Source: Pirellulales bacterium (GTDB lineage Bacteria; Planctomycetota; Planctomycetia; Pirellulales; UBA7805). Taken from it: 47,570 nucleotides of DNA. Below are positions 26,647 to 34,495 of the stretch, piece after piece. The notes beneath the pieces were generated by a model. It was given only the letters and a program-made list of their open reading frames with translations, did no database searches and was not told the origin of the DNA. Within the stretch, counting starts at the first letter, position 1. Every line of letters starts with the position of its first letter. The stretch is from positions 1 to 47,570 of the forward strand of contig JASMGX010000005.1 of NCBI GenBank assembly GCA_030751095.1. Reading direction: 5' to 3'. Both the position numbers and the translations under genes were made by a program.

Positions 26647-28421
26647 GCGAATCCAAACACTTTCAATCGATGCAGCGGCTTTCGCCGCGGCGCAACACCT
26701 CAAACGCCGAGGATCTCGAGGGCCTTGTTGCCGAACAGCTCGATCATTTTTCGATCGATCCGGACAGCCCCTTCGGCAGTAGACTAGCGCAGCTCGCCGA
26801 GCGGATGTATGCCTCGAAGGGCGATGTCGATGCCCTTTGGCAACTCACCCTCTCTGAAATGGCGTCGCTTGAGGCCCCGCAGCGTATTGCGCGCTTCAAC
26901 GCGCTCAAATTCCTGTCGTTCCAACTCGCAAAGATCCTGGACAATCTGCAAGGCCCCTTTCGCCGCAGCTATCAGTCGCTCAATTTCAGCCCCTCCACCA
27001 GCATGTCGAAGGGGCCTTATCCGATCTTTGACAACATCACCGCCATTTTTTCCGCCACGCCCGTCATCACACGGACCGCGACCTACATCTACGCCTGTGC
27101 CGAGTGGATCGAAGACGCCTTTGCCGGCAGGGAACTGATGCTAGAAATCTACTCCCGCCTGCTCAATCCCACCAGCATTTCACTTGCCAACCACATTGTC
27201 GACTTGGAAGCCGGTCATTTCGCAGGCGATTACCTCGCCTGGAACTTCAATAGCGGCATGGCGGCCATTGACGCCACGCTCTCGCACTTGCTCGGCCGGG
27301 ATGATGTCCTGATTACCAGTCGGAATATTTATGGCGGTGCGCACCAACTGATCCACGACTGGTACGCCAAGGAGAGCAATCTGGCGATCGCCGTTGAGAC
27401 GTTCGACGGTTACCACTGCGACGACTTTCAACGCTGCCTTGAGGAATGCCGCGAAAAATATGCCGAAAGGCTCGATGCGGGGCGACAGATCTACCTCTAC
27501 CTGGAATCTCCCTGCAATCCCCACGGCTATGTCTTGGACGTTCCTACAATCTGTCGCGCCGCGCATGAGTCTGACGTGCGCGTCATGCTCGACGGAACGG
27601 TCGCCACCCCTTTTTTGAACAGGCCACTCACCCGCGATGCAAAAGAAGAACGGCCCGATTTCCTCATCCATAGCTACACCAAAGACCTTTCCGGAACGGG
27701 GAGCGTCATCGCCGGTTGCGTCATCGGTCGCAACGAGGACATGTTCCTCCCCAAAGGCCACGTGACCGCCGAGTCCCGCTGGGATGAGACCATGTTCTGG
27801 AACGTGTATTACGTCAAAGGCGCTTTTCTGAACGCCGATGCCGCCTTTGAGGTGATCCAGGGCATCCGCACGCTCGATGTTCGGATGATGCGCAAATGCA
27901 TCAACACGGAAATTCTTGCTCACTTCCTCGACGCCCATCCCCAGATCAGCGTTCAGTGCAGTGCGCTCCCCGGGAGCGAGAACCACCAGTTATCAAAGCA
28001 GCAGCTTTTTCTCGCTCTGCCCGCGCCGCTCTTCACGATCGACCTGGGCAAGATCCCCAAAATCACGTTCCAGCGTTTTTTCGATTCTCTCTCACCGACC
28101 TTTGGGCATATGATCAGCCTCGGTCAGTCCAACACCATCGTCAGTTGCCCGTCACTGACCACCCACTCGGAACTCGACGGGGCGGCCCTGTCCGAAGCGG
28201 GGATGACGGCCACCACCATCCGCTTTTCGGTCGGCGACGAGGACCCGATCGACCTCATCCGGCATCTCACCGAGAGTGCCTGCCTTGCCATTGACCCGGA
28301 TGTCGCCGGCTTTTCCGGGGGTTTCCCCGATACATCGACAACGCACGCGCTGATCCGCGAGTGCTACACCTCGGCGCACAAGCGATACATCGACTCGCGA
28401 CTCGGTAGCGATGGCCCCTGA
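26643..28421 (+). CDS. Cys/Met-metabolism PLP-dependent enzyme (cystathionine gamma-synthase-like) with N-terminal extension
   Basis: This 592-residue fold-type I PLP enzyme is like cystathionine gamma-synthase, O-acylhomoserine sulfhydrylase or methionine gamma-lyase. The catalytic lysine is Lys347 in HSYTKDLSGTGSVIAG. The cofactor Asp is in VMLDGTVATPFLNRPL, where most relatives have DNT. NFNSGMAAIDATLSHLL and LESPCNPHGYVLD are further family landmarks. About 130 N-terminal residues before the fold are extra compared with the usual 380-430 residue family length and are predicted mostly helical. The start ATG overlaps the molybdenum-domain gene by four bases, so the two products are probably made together. 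Sulfur metabolism is the shared theme. Lyase versus synthase activity cannot be decided. Confidence 0.85.
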   Translation: MSESKHFQSMQRLSPRRNTSNAEDLEGLVAEQLDHFSIDPDSPFGSRLAQLAERMYASKGDVDALWQLTLSEMASLEAPQRIARFNALKFLSFQLAKILDNLQGPFRRSYQSLNFSPSTSMSKGPYPIFDNITAIFSATPVITRTATYIYACAEWIEDAFAGRELMLEIYSRLLNPTSISLANHIVDLEAGHFAGDYLAWNFNSGMAAIDATLSHLLGRDDVLITSRNIYGGAHQLIHDWYAKESNLAIAVETFDGYHCDDFQRCLEECREKYAERLDAGRQIYLYLESPCNPHGYVLDVPTICRAAHESDVRVMLDGTVATPFLNRPLTRDAKEERPDFLIHSYTKDLSGTGSVIAGCVIGRNEDMFLPKGHVTAESRWDETMFWNVYYVKGAFLNADAAFEVIQGIRTLDVRMMRKCINTEILAHFLDAHPQISVQCSALPGSENHQLSKQQLFLALPAPLFTIDLGKIPKITFQRFFDSLSPTFGHMISLGQSNTIVSCPSLTTHSELDGAALSEAGMTATTIRFSVGDEDPIDLIRHLTESACLAIDPDVAGFSGGFPDTSTTHALIRECYTSAHKRYIDSRLGSDGP

Positions 28422-28430
28422 TGCACGCCG

Positions 28431-28498
28431 CCGGTGCCGATCAATCCGGTGCCGATCAATCCGGTGTCAATCAATGGTGGCTCGCAATGGTGGCTCGC
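28431..28498. repeat. Two-part minisatellite downstream of the PLP gene
   Basis: Three tandem 15-base units start with CCGGTGCCGATCAAT (28431, 28446 and a two-mismatch copy at 28461). They run into two perfect 13-base copies of AATGGTGGCTCGC (28473-28485 and 28486-28498). The array starts ten bases after the PLP gene's stop. It is too short and lacks spacers, so it is not a CRISPR array. Confidence 0.85.
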
Positions 28499-28527
28499 CC
28501 CGCCCATCGCGGCTGTCGACAGCTGCC

Positions 28528-28803
28528 TTAATTCATCTGGGGCATGCTGAAGCTGGTAAACGCCCCAGTAGATGCGCCAATAATCAGGTGCAGCACAACG
28601 ATTGCCGTCCATATGTACATCACCTTCGAGAGATTCCACTTCCCGACATTAATCCAGCCGATGATGAATCCACCCAGGCCGAAACAGGGAATGATGGACA
28701 GGATTCCCAGCAACGGACTCTCTTCGTTTTTAAATGCGGCAAGGATCTCCTTGATCCAGCAGACCAACGCTCCAATGCTCGTAAGAATCAACAAAAACTG
28801 CAT
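28528..28803 (-). CDS. Small membrane protein, paralogue of the next gene
   Basis: This hydrophobic protein of 91 residues has about three membrane segments: MQFLLILTSIGALVCWI, LLGILSIIPCFGLGGFIIGW and MYIWTAIVVLHLIIGAS. No family is recognised. The shared pattern with the neighbouring gene is PLLGIL, a Gly-rich membrane stretch, IGW, then NxxKW followed by a final hydrophobic segment. The frame opens ten codons earlier, but GGGAGG eight bases before the ATG at 28803 decides the start. Both genes lie on the minus strand, 171 bases apart. The short polar C-terminus is GAFTSFSMPQMN. Function unknown. Confidence 0.75.
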   Translation of the reverse strand: MQFLLILTSIGALVCWIKEILAAFKNEESPLLGILSIIPCFGLGGFIIGWINVGKWNLSKVMYIWTAIVVLHLIIGASTGAFTSFSMPQMN

Positions 28804-28974
28804 CGTCTCGACCTCCCTATCTAGAAAAGGCATCGGTTAAGAATTGCAACACTTTCGAACAATCCAGTTCGCGCTAGCTGGAATATACTCCACTGGCATT
28901 CGCGTGCAACCGCAAAACGGGGCATGAGGAGAATCAGCGGTTTCGCCGCCAGAAAACAACAGGCCACCAAACAC

Positions 28975-29316
28975 TCAGATGTTTGGCCCGAGCCCCGGCG
29001 ATCCAACGTAGAGCCTGTAGAGTTGGACCACAAACAGCACCAGCACTAGCCCGGTAAAGACGGTCATCAACTGCGTGATTTTCCATTTCCTGCAGTTTGC
29101 CCAGCCGATAAGATAGGCTGCAATTGGCGTAAGATAGACGCTCTCCCATCCAATGACAAATGCGCCGACCGCCGTGGGCAACGCACATAGGATTCCAAGC
29201 AGCGGATTCCCCTCGGGTCGCAACGCCACGACAATCACAACGACCGAGCAGAGCAGAATTCCGGCGAGGCAGACCAACTCAACCCACAACGAAATATCGA
29301 AATATGCAAATAACAT
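28975..29316 (-). CDS. Small membrane protein, paralogue of the previous gene
   Basis: This hydrophobic 113-residue protein has about four membrane segments, including VELVCLAGILLCSVVVIVVA, LLGILCALPTAVGAFVIGW and a final LMTVFTGLVLVLFVVQLY. It shares with the neighbouring 91-residue protein the elements (S/N)PLLGIL, an IGW at the end of the membrane segment, and a short Lys/Arg-Lys-Trp loop before the last segment. I see a tandem duplication with about 20 extra residues here. No family is recognised. A consensus -10 box inside an inverted repeat lies 68 bases upstream, so it may be regulated. Confidence 0.72.
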   Translation of the reverse strand: MLFAYFDISLWVELVCLAGILLCSVVVIVVALRPEGNPLLGILCALPTAVGAFVIGWESVYLTPIAAYLIGWANCRKWKITQLMTVFTGLVLVLFVVQLYRLYVGSPGLGPNI

Positions 29317-29379
29317 TTGCCTGCAACCAAAAGAGAAGGGAATCGGAAAACCTCATTCTCCATCTCCCAGCCTAGCTGT

Positions 29380-29410
29380 CTCCATTATATATGGAGCAGG
29401 AGAATTGCAA
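29380..29410 (-). promoter_or_regulatory. Promoter-like element with an operator-like dyad over the -10 box
   Basis: On the minus strand a perfect TATAAT (29389-29384) lies inside the inverted repeat CTCCAT-N5-ATGGAG (29380-29396). TTGCAA at 29410-29405 could be a -35 box, although the 15-base spacing is short. The dyad could be a repressor site for the small membrane protein gene starting at 29316. Confidence 0.42.
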
Positions 29411-29451
29411 TCGATATTCTGCACTACATACTCCAGCTTACTCGTTTAGCG

Positions 29452-30798
29452 TTACTTACTCTCAATCTTATACAGTGCCTCCCCGGTACGGATCAATAAT
29501 GCATCTTCTGTAATGGCAGGCGATGCGAAAATCTGGCCATCTAGCTTATTTTTTGCCAACGGAATAAATTCTTCCCCGGGTGCAATCACCGTCGTTTCAC
29601 CCTCTTCGCTGAAAAAGAAGATCCCGTCCGCCGTTGCCAGCGGTGAGGCAGAATATTCTCCGTTGATCCGCTTTCGCCATATCGGCTCGGCACTCTCTGC
29701 GTCGAGACAGGTGAGGACCCCACTCCCTTCACTCACAAAATAGAGCCTGCCGTCGAGAAGTATGGGTGAGGCCTTCTGCGGGACACCTTTCCGATAGCGC
29801 CATTTAATTTCCGGTACTCCACCCGCTCGATCGGTTCGAAACGCCAGAAGTTCTGAATGCACATAGCTCGTGCAGATATAGACGGTCGCCTCATCCGCGA
29901 CCGGGCGGGGAACAATCGAAAAACCGAGCACCTCATACGGAACTTTCCAGATTTCAGCGCCCGAATGCGGGTCGTATCCATAGAGCCAGTTGGCGGCCGG
30001 AGACACAATGACCTCACGTCCGTCGATTTTGATGATCAGCGGTGTGCCATACGCTTTCTTGAGTTGCGGATTCGAGTGCATCGATCCCGTGCGAAACGTC
30101 TTCCAGGCAAACTCGCCCGTCTTTTTATCGAGAGCAACAATATATTGCTGATCGCTGCCATCGCAATGAACAATCAGATAATCTCCCCAGATGACGGGCG
30201 AGCTGGCAGGTCCATTTTCGTGCATGACCTGGGTGTCTCGATTGGTCCATACTATTTCCTGGGTCTTCGTATCCAAACAGACGGTCCCGAACGTACCGAA
30301 GTGGCAATACAATTTGTCATCTTCAATCACCGGCGTGGGGCTGGCGTAACTATTCTGCACATGGACCCACTGCGGTTTGTCGACCCGTAGCAACTCAATA
30401 TTATGCAGCAACTTTCCCGTGTCACTCGCGACACAAAGCGCATGCATCGTGGCAGAATCAGAGACAGTAATCGGCTCGCTGCCGGTATTATTGCGAGTCC
30501 GCACTTCCACTTCCTCTGGGGAACTGGGTACGTCAAATGCGGTCGTCAACCAGATTTCATTGCCGTCTACCACGGGCGAGGAGTACCCCAGACCCGGGAG
30601 GGGCGTCCGCCAGCGTATATTTTGAGTCTCACTCCAATGGAGCGGAATCTTTGCAGTCGCAGCGTGGCCCTGCCCGGTAGGCCCGCGAAATTGATTCCAT
30701 TCGCCACCCTCCTCAGCGGCAGAGAGCCCCGTTACGATCGGTCCGGGTAGCCAAAGCCATCCGGCGAGAAACGCGAAAAACAGTGTTGCACATTTCAT
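29452..30798 (-). CDS. Secreted PQQ-like beta-propeller repeat protein
   Basis: This 448-residue exported protein is built of PQQ-type propeller repeats. A signal peptide covers about 1-27 (MKCATLFFAFLAGWLWLPG onward). The mature part opens with WNQFRGPTGQGHA and RWRTPLPGLGYSSPVV, the standard start of planctomycete outer-membrane-biogenesis-like PQQ proteins. Repeats such as KLYCHFGTFGTVCLDTKTQEIVW and RLYFVSEGSGVLTCLDAESA follow to the C-terminus. No PQQ-binding residues can be assigned, so it may be a structural propeller. The open frame starts 19 codons earlier, but the ATG at 30798 begins the signal peptide. It is divergent from the DUF1080-dehydrogenase gene. Confidence 0.87.
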   Translation of the reverse strand: MKCATLFFAFLAGWLWLPGPIVTGLSAAEEGGEWNQFRGPTGQGHAATAKIPLHWSETQNIRWRTPLPGLGYSSPVVDGNEIWLTTAFDVPSSPEEVEVRTRNNTGSEPITVSDSATMHALCVASDTGKLLHNIELLRVDKPQWVHVQNSYASPTPVIEDDKLYCHFGTFGTVCLDTKTQEIVWTNRDTQVMHENGPASSPVIWGDYLIVHCDGSDQQYIVALDKKTGEFAWKTFRTGSMHSNPQLKKAYGTPLIIKIDGREVIVSPAANWLYGYDPHSGAEIWKVPYEVLGFSIVPRPVADEATVYICTSYVHSELLAFRTDRAGGVPEIKWRYRKGVPQKASPILLDGRLYFVSEGSGVLTCLDAESAEPIWRKRINGEYSASPLATADGIFFFSEEGETTVIAPGEEFIPLAKNKLDGQIFASPAITEDALLIRTGEALYKIESK

Positions 30799-30990
30799 AA
30801 GTAGGTCCGCGTCCGCTCCTGAACAAATGGAAACCGCGCAAAGCACGCTAACCATCCGTTGACGTACCGCTGCGGCGCGTTAGGTTGTTGCTATTCGCAG
30901 CGGACGATATTACCGCTCCCAAGCAAAACGACTATTGTGGCGGGAAACCCCCAAATCCCGCAACCGCACCTTCGACCCCGCGCCGATGCT

Positions 30991-32931
30991 TTGACCGGTT
31001 ACCTGCGAAACATCTCGATTACGATTCTTTGCTCGCTGCCGTGCCTACATGCTGCCTCTGGCAGCGATTCGGTGTCGCTCAACCGGCTCAGCAAGGCCGA
31101 GAAGCGGGCGGGCTGGCAGTTGCTCTTTGACGGGAGCACCACCGACGGTTGGCGGAATTTCCGCCAGAAGTCGCTCAGTGATCGCTGGCGGGTCGAGGAC
31201 GGAACGCTAGTACGGGCACACGACGGGGCAGGGGATATTATTACCGATGACCAGTTCGAGAATTTCGAACTGACGCTGGAATACAAAATATCGCCCGGCG
31301 GCAATAGCGGGCTGATGTTTCACGTTACCGAGCAGGAGAGCGCGCCCTGGATGACTGGCCCGGAAATCCAAATTCTCGACAACGAACACGGACAAGATCC
31401 ACAACTCACCGGATGGCTCTATGGCCTCTACCAGCCCAAGAAACCCAAATGGGTACTCCTCGAGGAACAAGCGTCCCGACTTCTCACACCCACCATCCCG
31501 GACAGTTCGCGGCCTGCTGGAGAATGGAACCGCATATATTTGCGCATCGGTCCCGAGCAGGGGGAGTTACTGCTCAACGGACTCCGATACTACAGCTTTA
31601 AAAAAGGCTCGCCCGACTGGAACAAGCGGGTCGCTGAGAGCAAGTTCGCCGCTTACCCGCACTTTGGCAACGCACGCCGAGGTCACATTGCCCTACAGGA
31701 CCACGGCGACCGGGTTGCGTTCCGGAACATCAAAATTCGTCCCTTCCGTGACGAAGCCGATATCCACAATCCGATCGATGGAAGGATTGACGTTGACCGC
31801 ATACCCGCATTCAGCCAACTCGAATTTGAGGATCTCGATGGAGAGACTGCGGAGGGGAAAGTCCAAAACGTCCGGCCGATCGCACTCTGTGGCGATACGC
31901 TCGGCAACCTCTTTGTGGCCACGCAGGGAGGGACAGTCCATCGCTTCAAAAACACCCCCGATGCCACGACTGCTCGCCTCGTCCTCGACTTGCGCACCAT
32001 CGTAAGCGATCGCAAAAAAGCCAACGAGCAGGGCCTGCTTGGCCTCGCGCTGCACCCCGACTTTGCGAAAAACGGCCGTTTCTTTGTCTGCTATACGAGC
32101 ACTGATGACGAACCATGCCGGACGATTGTTTCGCAATTTGAATTTCCACCCAACGGGCAGGCGCACCGAATCGACCCAAGTTCGCAGAAGGTGCTGCTCA
32201 CAATTTCTCAACCGTTTTCGAACCACAATGGGGGCTCGCTTGCCTTCGGGCCGGATGGTTACCTGTATGTCGGCCTCGGGGACGGCGGCAGCCAGCGCGA
32301 CCCACTCGGCAATGCCCAGAATCTCGGCACGCTTCTTGGCAGCATACTGCGATTGGATGTGGATCATAGCTCGAGCGAGAAACCCTACGCCATTCCCGCA
32401 GACAACCCGTTTGTCAATACTCCCGGAGCGCGCGGGGAAATTTTCGCCTACGGCCTTCGGAACGTGTGGCAGATTTCTTTTGACCGCGATACCGGCCAAC
32501 TCTGGGCCGCAGATGTCGGCCAGGATCAATGGGAGGAAATTGACGTCATTCGCAGCGGCGGCAACTATGGCTGGAACCATCGCGAGGGTTTTGCGGCATT
32601 TGGAAATGCGACGGCGAGTGAGAACGCCAACTTTCTCGACCCCGTCTGGCAATATGACCGCCGCCTCGGCAGATCGATAACGGGAGGATTTGTCTACCGG
32701 GGCAGCAACATTCCCGAACTCTTCGGCTATTACCTCTACGCCGACTACGTTTTAGGCAGGATGTGGGCACTGAAGTACGACGCAAAAACGGGCCTGGTGA
32801 TAAAGAACATGGGCATCGCCGATGGTGGCCTTCCGGTCCTGGCATTCGGCCAGGATGATGCGGGCGAAGCGTACTACATGATGGAAGGCACCGGTGGCGG
32901 CACGATCTTTCGCCTCACGCCGAAAAAGTAA
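30991..32931 (+). CDS. Fusion of DUF1080 lectin-like domain and PQQ-dependent sugar dehydrogenase-like propeller
   Basis: This exported fusion has about 646 residues from the proposed start. After a signal-like segment (LRNISITILCSLPCLHA), DUF1080 spans about 40-225, with GWQLLFDGSTTDGWRNF and ISPGGNSGLMFHV. A soluble glucose/aldose sugar dehydrogenase-like propeller follows from about 265 to the end. Its landmarks are GLLGLALHPDFAKNGRFFVC, NHNGGSLAFGPDGYLYVGLG, EIFAYGLRNVWQISFDRDTG and the closing GGTIFRLTPKK. The HNGG motif supplies the catalytic-type His. The start is uncertain: the frame is open to a TTG at 30859. A TTG at 30991 gives the best signal peptide but no ribosome site is seen. 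A surface enzyme that binds and oxidises sugars is a reasonable inference. Confidence 0.85.
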   Translation: MTGYLRNISITILCSLPCLHAASGSDSVSLNRLSKAEKRAGWQLLFDGSTTDGWRNFRQKSLSDRWRVEDGTLVRAHDGAGDIITDDQFENFELTLEYKISPGGNSGLMFHVTEQESAPWMTGPEIQILDNEHGQDPQLTGWLYGLYQPKKPKWVLLEEQASRLLTPTIPDSSRPAGEWNRIYLRIGPEQGELLLNGLRYYSFKKGSPDWNKRVAESKFAAYPHFGNARRGHIALQDHGDRVAFRNIKIRPFRDEADIHNPIDGRIDVDRIPAFSQLEFEDLDGETAEGKVQNVRPIALCGDTLGNLFVATQGGTVHRFKNTPDATTARLVLDLRTIVSDRKKANEQGLLGLALHPDFAKNGRFFVCYTSTDDEPCRTIVSQFEFPPNGQAHRIDPSSQKVLLTISQPFSNHNGGSLAFGPDGYLYVGLGDGGSQRDPLGNAQNLGTLLGSILRLDVDHSSSEKPYAIPADNPFVNTPGARGEIFAYGLRNVWQISFDRDTGQLWAADVGQDQWEEIDVIRSGGNYGWNHREGFAAFGNATASENANFLDPVWQYDRRLGRSITGGFVYRGSNIPELFGYYLYADYVLGRMWALKYDAKTGLVIKNMGIADGGLPVLAFGQDDAGEAYYMMEGTGGGTIFRLTPKK

Positions 32932-32944
32932 CAGCGATCTAGCA

Positions 32945-33037
32945 CTAACGGCGGCGGCGACGCATCATCCCCAGTAACAAAAGTCCGAATCCCATACAAC
33001 AATCGCCCCGCCCGCAAAGCGCGTAGAGCACTACCAT
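32945..33037 (-). CDS. Candidate 30-residue membrane peptide with Cys motif and Arg tail
   Basis: This short frame was found by reading the gap between the dehydrogenase and kinase genes. It is preceded by GAGGA eight bases from the ATG, a strong site. The peptide has CGRGDCC at 8-14, the hydrophobic run MGFGLLLLGMM at 15-25 and five terminal arginines. A membrane stretch followed by a basic tail resembles sorting-type C-termini in layout only. It is antisense to nothing and lies between plus-strand genes. No family is recognised. Confidence 0.45.
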   Translation of the reverse strand: MVVLYALCGRGDCCMGFGLLLLGMMRRRRR

Positions 33038-33103
33038 CTTACAATTCCTCGCGTCGCGGGATATGGTTAAATACCCCTACAACCTTCGCCAAAGACAGCT
33101 ACC

Positions 33104-34099
33104 GTGACAGGCCATACGCACGATCAATATCCCGGCATCTTTCTCTCGACAACCGATGCTGCGCTGCCAGAATGGTTTTCAAACGACTACCAGAAATACG
33201 CCAATTTTCACCCAATGCAACAAGGCGGAAAGGGTCTGCTGTTTGCTTGCGATGACTTGAATCTTGGACGCGCTGTTGCAATCAAAACACTCCCGGCAGG
33301 AGAGGAGACGTGTCCGCACGAAATTCGGCGACTGCTTCGCGAGGCACGGATTACCGCGCAGCTGGCGCATCCCAACACAATCCCTGTCTATGAAATTGGC
33401 AAGACATGTGAGGGACAGATCTATTTTGCGATGAAGAAAGTCCAGGGAGAGAACCTTTTTGAGGTGCTCATCCGGATTGCAAGGGGCGATGAGCAGACGA
33501 AAGAAAAGTATCCACTAGACCGCTTGCTCGATATTTTACAGCAGGTCTGTCACGCACTTTTTTATGCCCACAATCATGGAGTTATTCACCGGGATATCAA
33601 ACCGGAAAATATCCTTGTGGGGATCTTTGGGGAGGTCTATCTCATGGACTGGGGGGTCGCCAAAGTTTGGGGCATGCCGAACGATGAGGGTGACGATCTA
33701 CAACCCGATGCAGAAACTCCTGCCCACATCACGCTTGCGGGGAGGCGGCCCGGCACCCCGCTCTACATGTCCCCCGAACAGGTTCGGGGCAATCCTCCCG
33801 TAGATGAACGGAGTGATATTTTCTCGATCGGGGTTCTCCTCTACGAAATCCTCGCCCAGCGGGAACCGTTTCGGGGGCCGACCCTGAAAGAGACGTTTGC
33901 CAACATCCTCAACACCATGCCCGAGCCACCGAGCCAGATCTGCCCCGAGCGTTGCATCGCAAAAGAACTCGACGCGATCTGCATGAAGGCGATTGCAAAA
34001 CGGCCCCAGGATCGCTTTAGCAATGTGCAGCAAATCATCGATGAAATCGAGCGTTTTCGTTGCTGTGCACCTAGCGAAGGGGGAGACCCCCCCAAGTAA
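33104..34099 (+). CDS. Cytoplasmic serine/threonine protein kinase (Hanks type)
   Basis: This 331-residue protein is a single kinase domain without a membrane segment. Visible are the ATP lysine in AVAIKTL (Lys61), the helix C glutamate region RRLLREARITAQLAHPN, the catalytic loop HRDIKPENI (162-170), a DWG at 182-184 where most kinases have DFG, and the activation segment RRPGTPLYMSPEQVRG. DIFSIGVLLYEIL follows. The glycine loop reads QQGGKGLLFACDD, lacking the full GxGxxG pattern. All catalytic residues are present, so activity is likely. The start is a GTG at 33104 without a clear ribosome site. Planctomycetes carry many such kinases; no partner gene is adjacent, and the target is unknown. 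Confidence 0.88.
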   Translation: MTGHTHDQYPGIFLSTTDAALPEWFSNDYQKYANFHPMQQGGKGLLFACDDLNLGRAVAIKTLPAGEETCPHEIRRLLREARITAQLAHPNTIPVYEIGKTCEGQIYFAMKKVQGENLFEVLIRIARGDEQTKEKYPLDRLLDILQQVCHALFYAHNHGVIHRDIKPENILVGIFGEVYLMDWGVAKVWGMPNDEGDDLQPDAETPAHITLAGRRPGTPLYMSPEQVRGNPPVDERSDIFSIGVLLYEILAQREPFRGPTLKETFANILNTMPEPPSQICPERCIAKELDAICMKAIAKRPQDRFSNVQQIIDEIERFRCCAPSEGGDPPK

Positions 34100-34184
34100 C
34101 AACTGCACAAAGAGGCAACAGATTTTGCCCATTTTCTGCGCACTCTTTCCCCCACTTTGGACAAAAACGACGTCAATTTTCGTC

Positions 34185-34206
34185 GCCACCAATTGCATTT
34201 GGTCGC
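34185..34206 (+). promoter_or_regulatory. Enhancer-like dyad upstream of the sigma-54 promoter
   Basis: The inverted repeat GCcACCAA-N6-TTGGTcGC (34185-34206) has eight-base arms with one mismatch. It is centred about 80 bases before the predicted transcription start, the usual place for an NtrC-type activator. The arms resemble the NtrC half-site GCACCA, but spacing between them is longer than in the consensus, so the activator is not identified. Confidence 0.35.
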
Positions 34207-34251
34207 CAATTTCCTAAGATTTCATGAACTGCTGGGCCTTCAGCGGCTTTT

Positions 34252-34266
34252 TGGCACATCCCTTGC
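34252..34266 (+). promoter_or_regulatory. Sigma-54 (RpoN) promoter of the glutamine synthetase gene
   Basis: TGGCACATCCCTTGC has the -24 TGGCAC and -12 TTGC elements with exactly five bases between, matching the RpoN consensus at nearly every position. Predicted transcription starts near 34278, leaving a leader of about 218 bases before the ATG at 34496. Sigma-54 control of glutamine synthetase under nitrogen limitation is well known in other bacteria. No gene is visible in the 396-base gap (34100-34495) apart from these sites. Confidence 0.7.
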
Positions 34267-34495
34267 GGTTAACGAGTGAGAGCGAAGCGCCGATGCTGAG
34301 CCCCTTGGTGGCCTTCGGCCTGAGATGCTCACCCCCTCGCCACTATTTTGGGTGTCCGAAAATAGGCGACACGCTGCTGGCCGAGGTTTTGAGCCGAGGT
34401 GCTTCTGAAATTTGGCGAAAAAAAGGGACGACGCAAAGACCCTTTATTTGGATAACGAAACAAAATTCTTTCTACTTTAGAAGTGAGGCAGATAC

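Noticed and set aside
28431..28498. Possible CRISPR-like array
   Set aside because: Units are directly adjacent without spacers and only 13-15 bases long.
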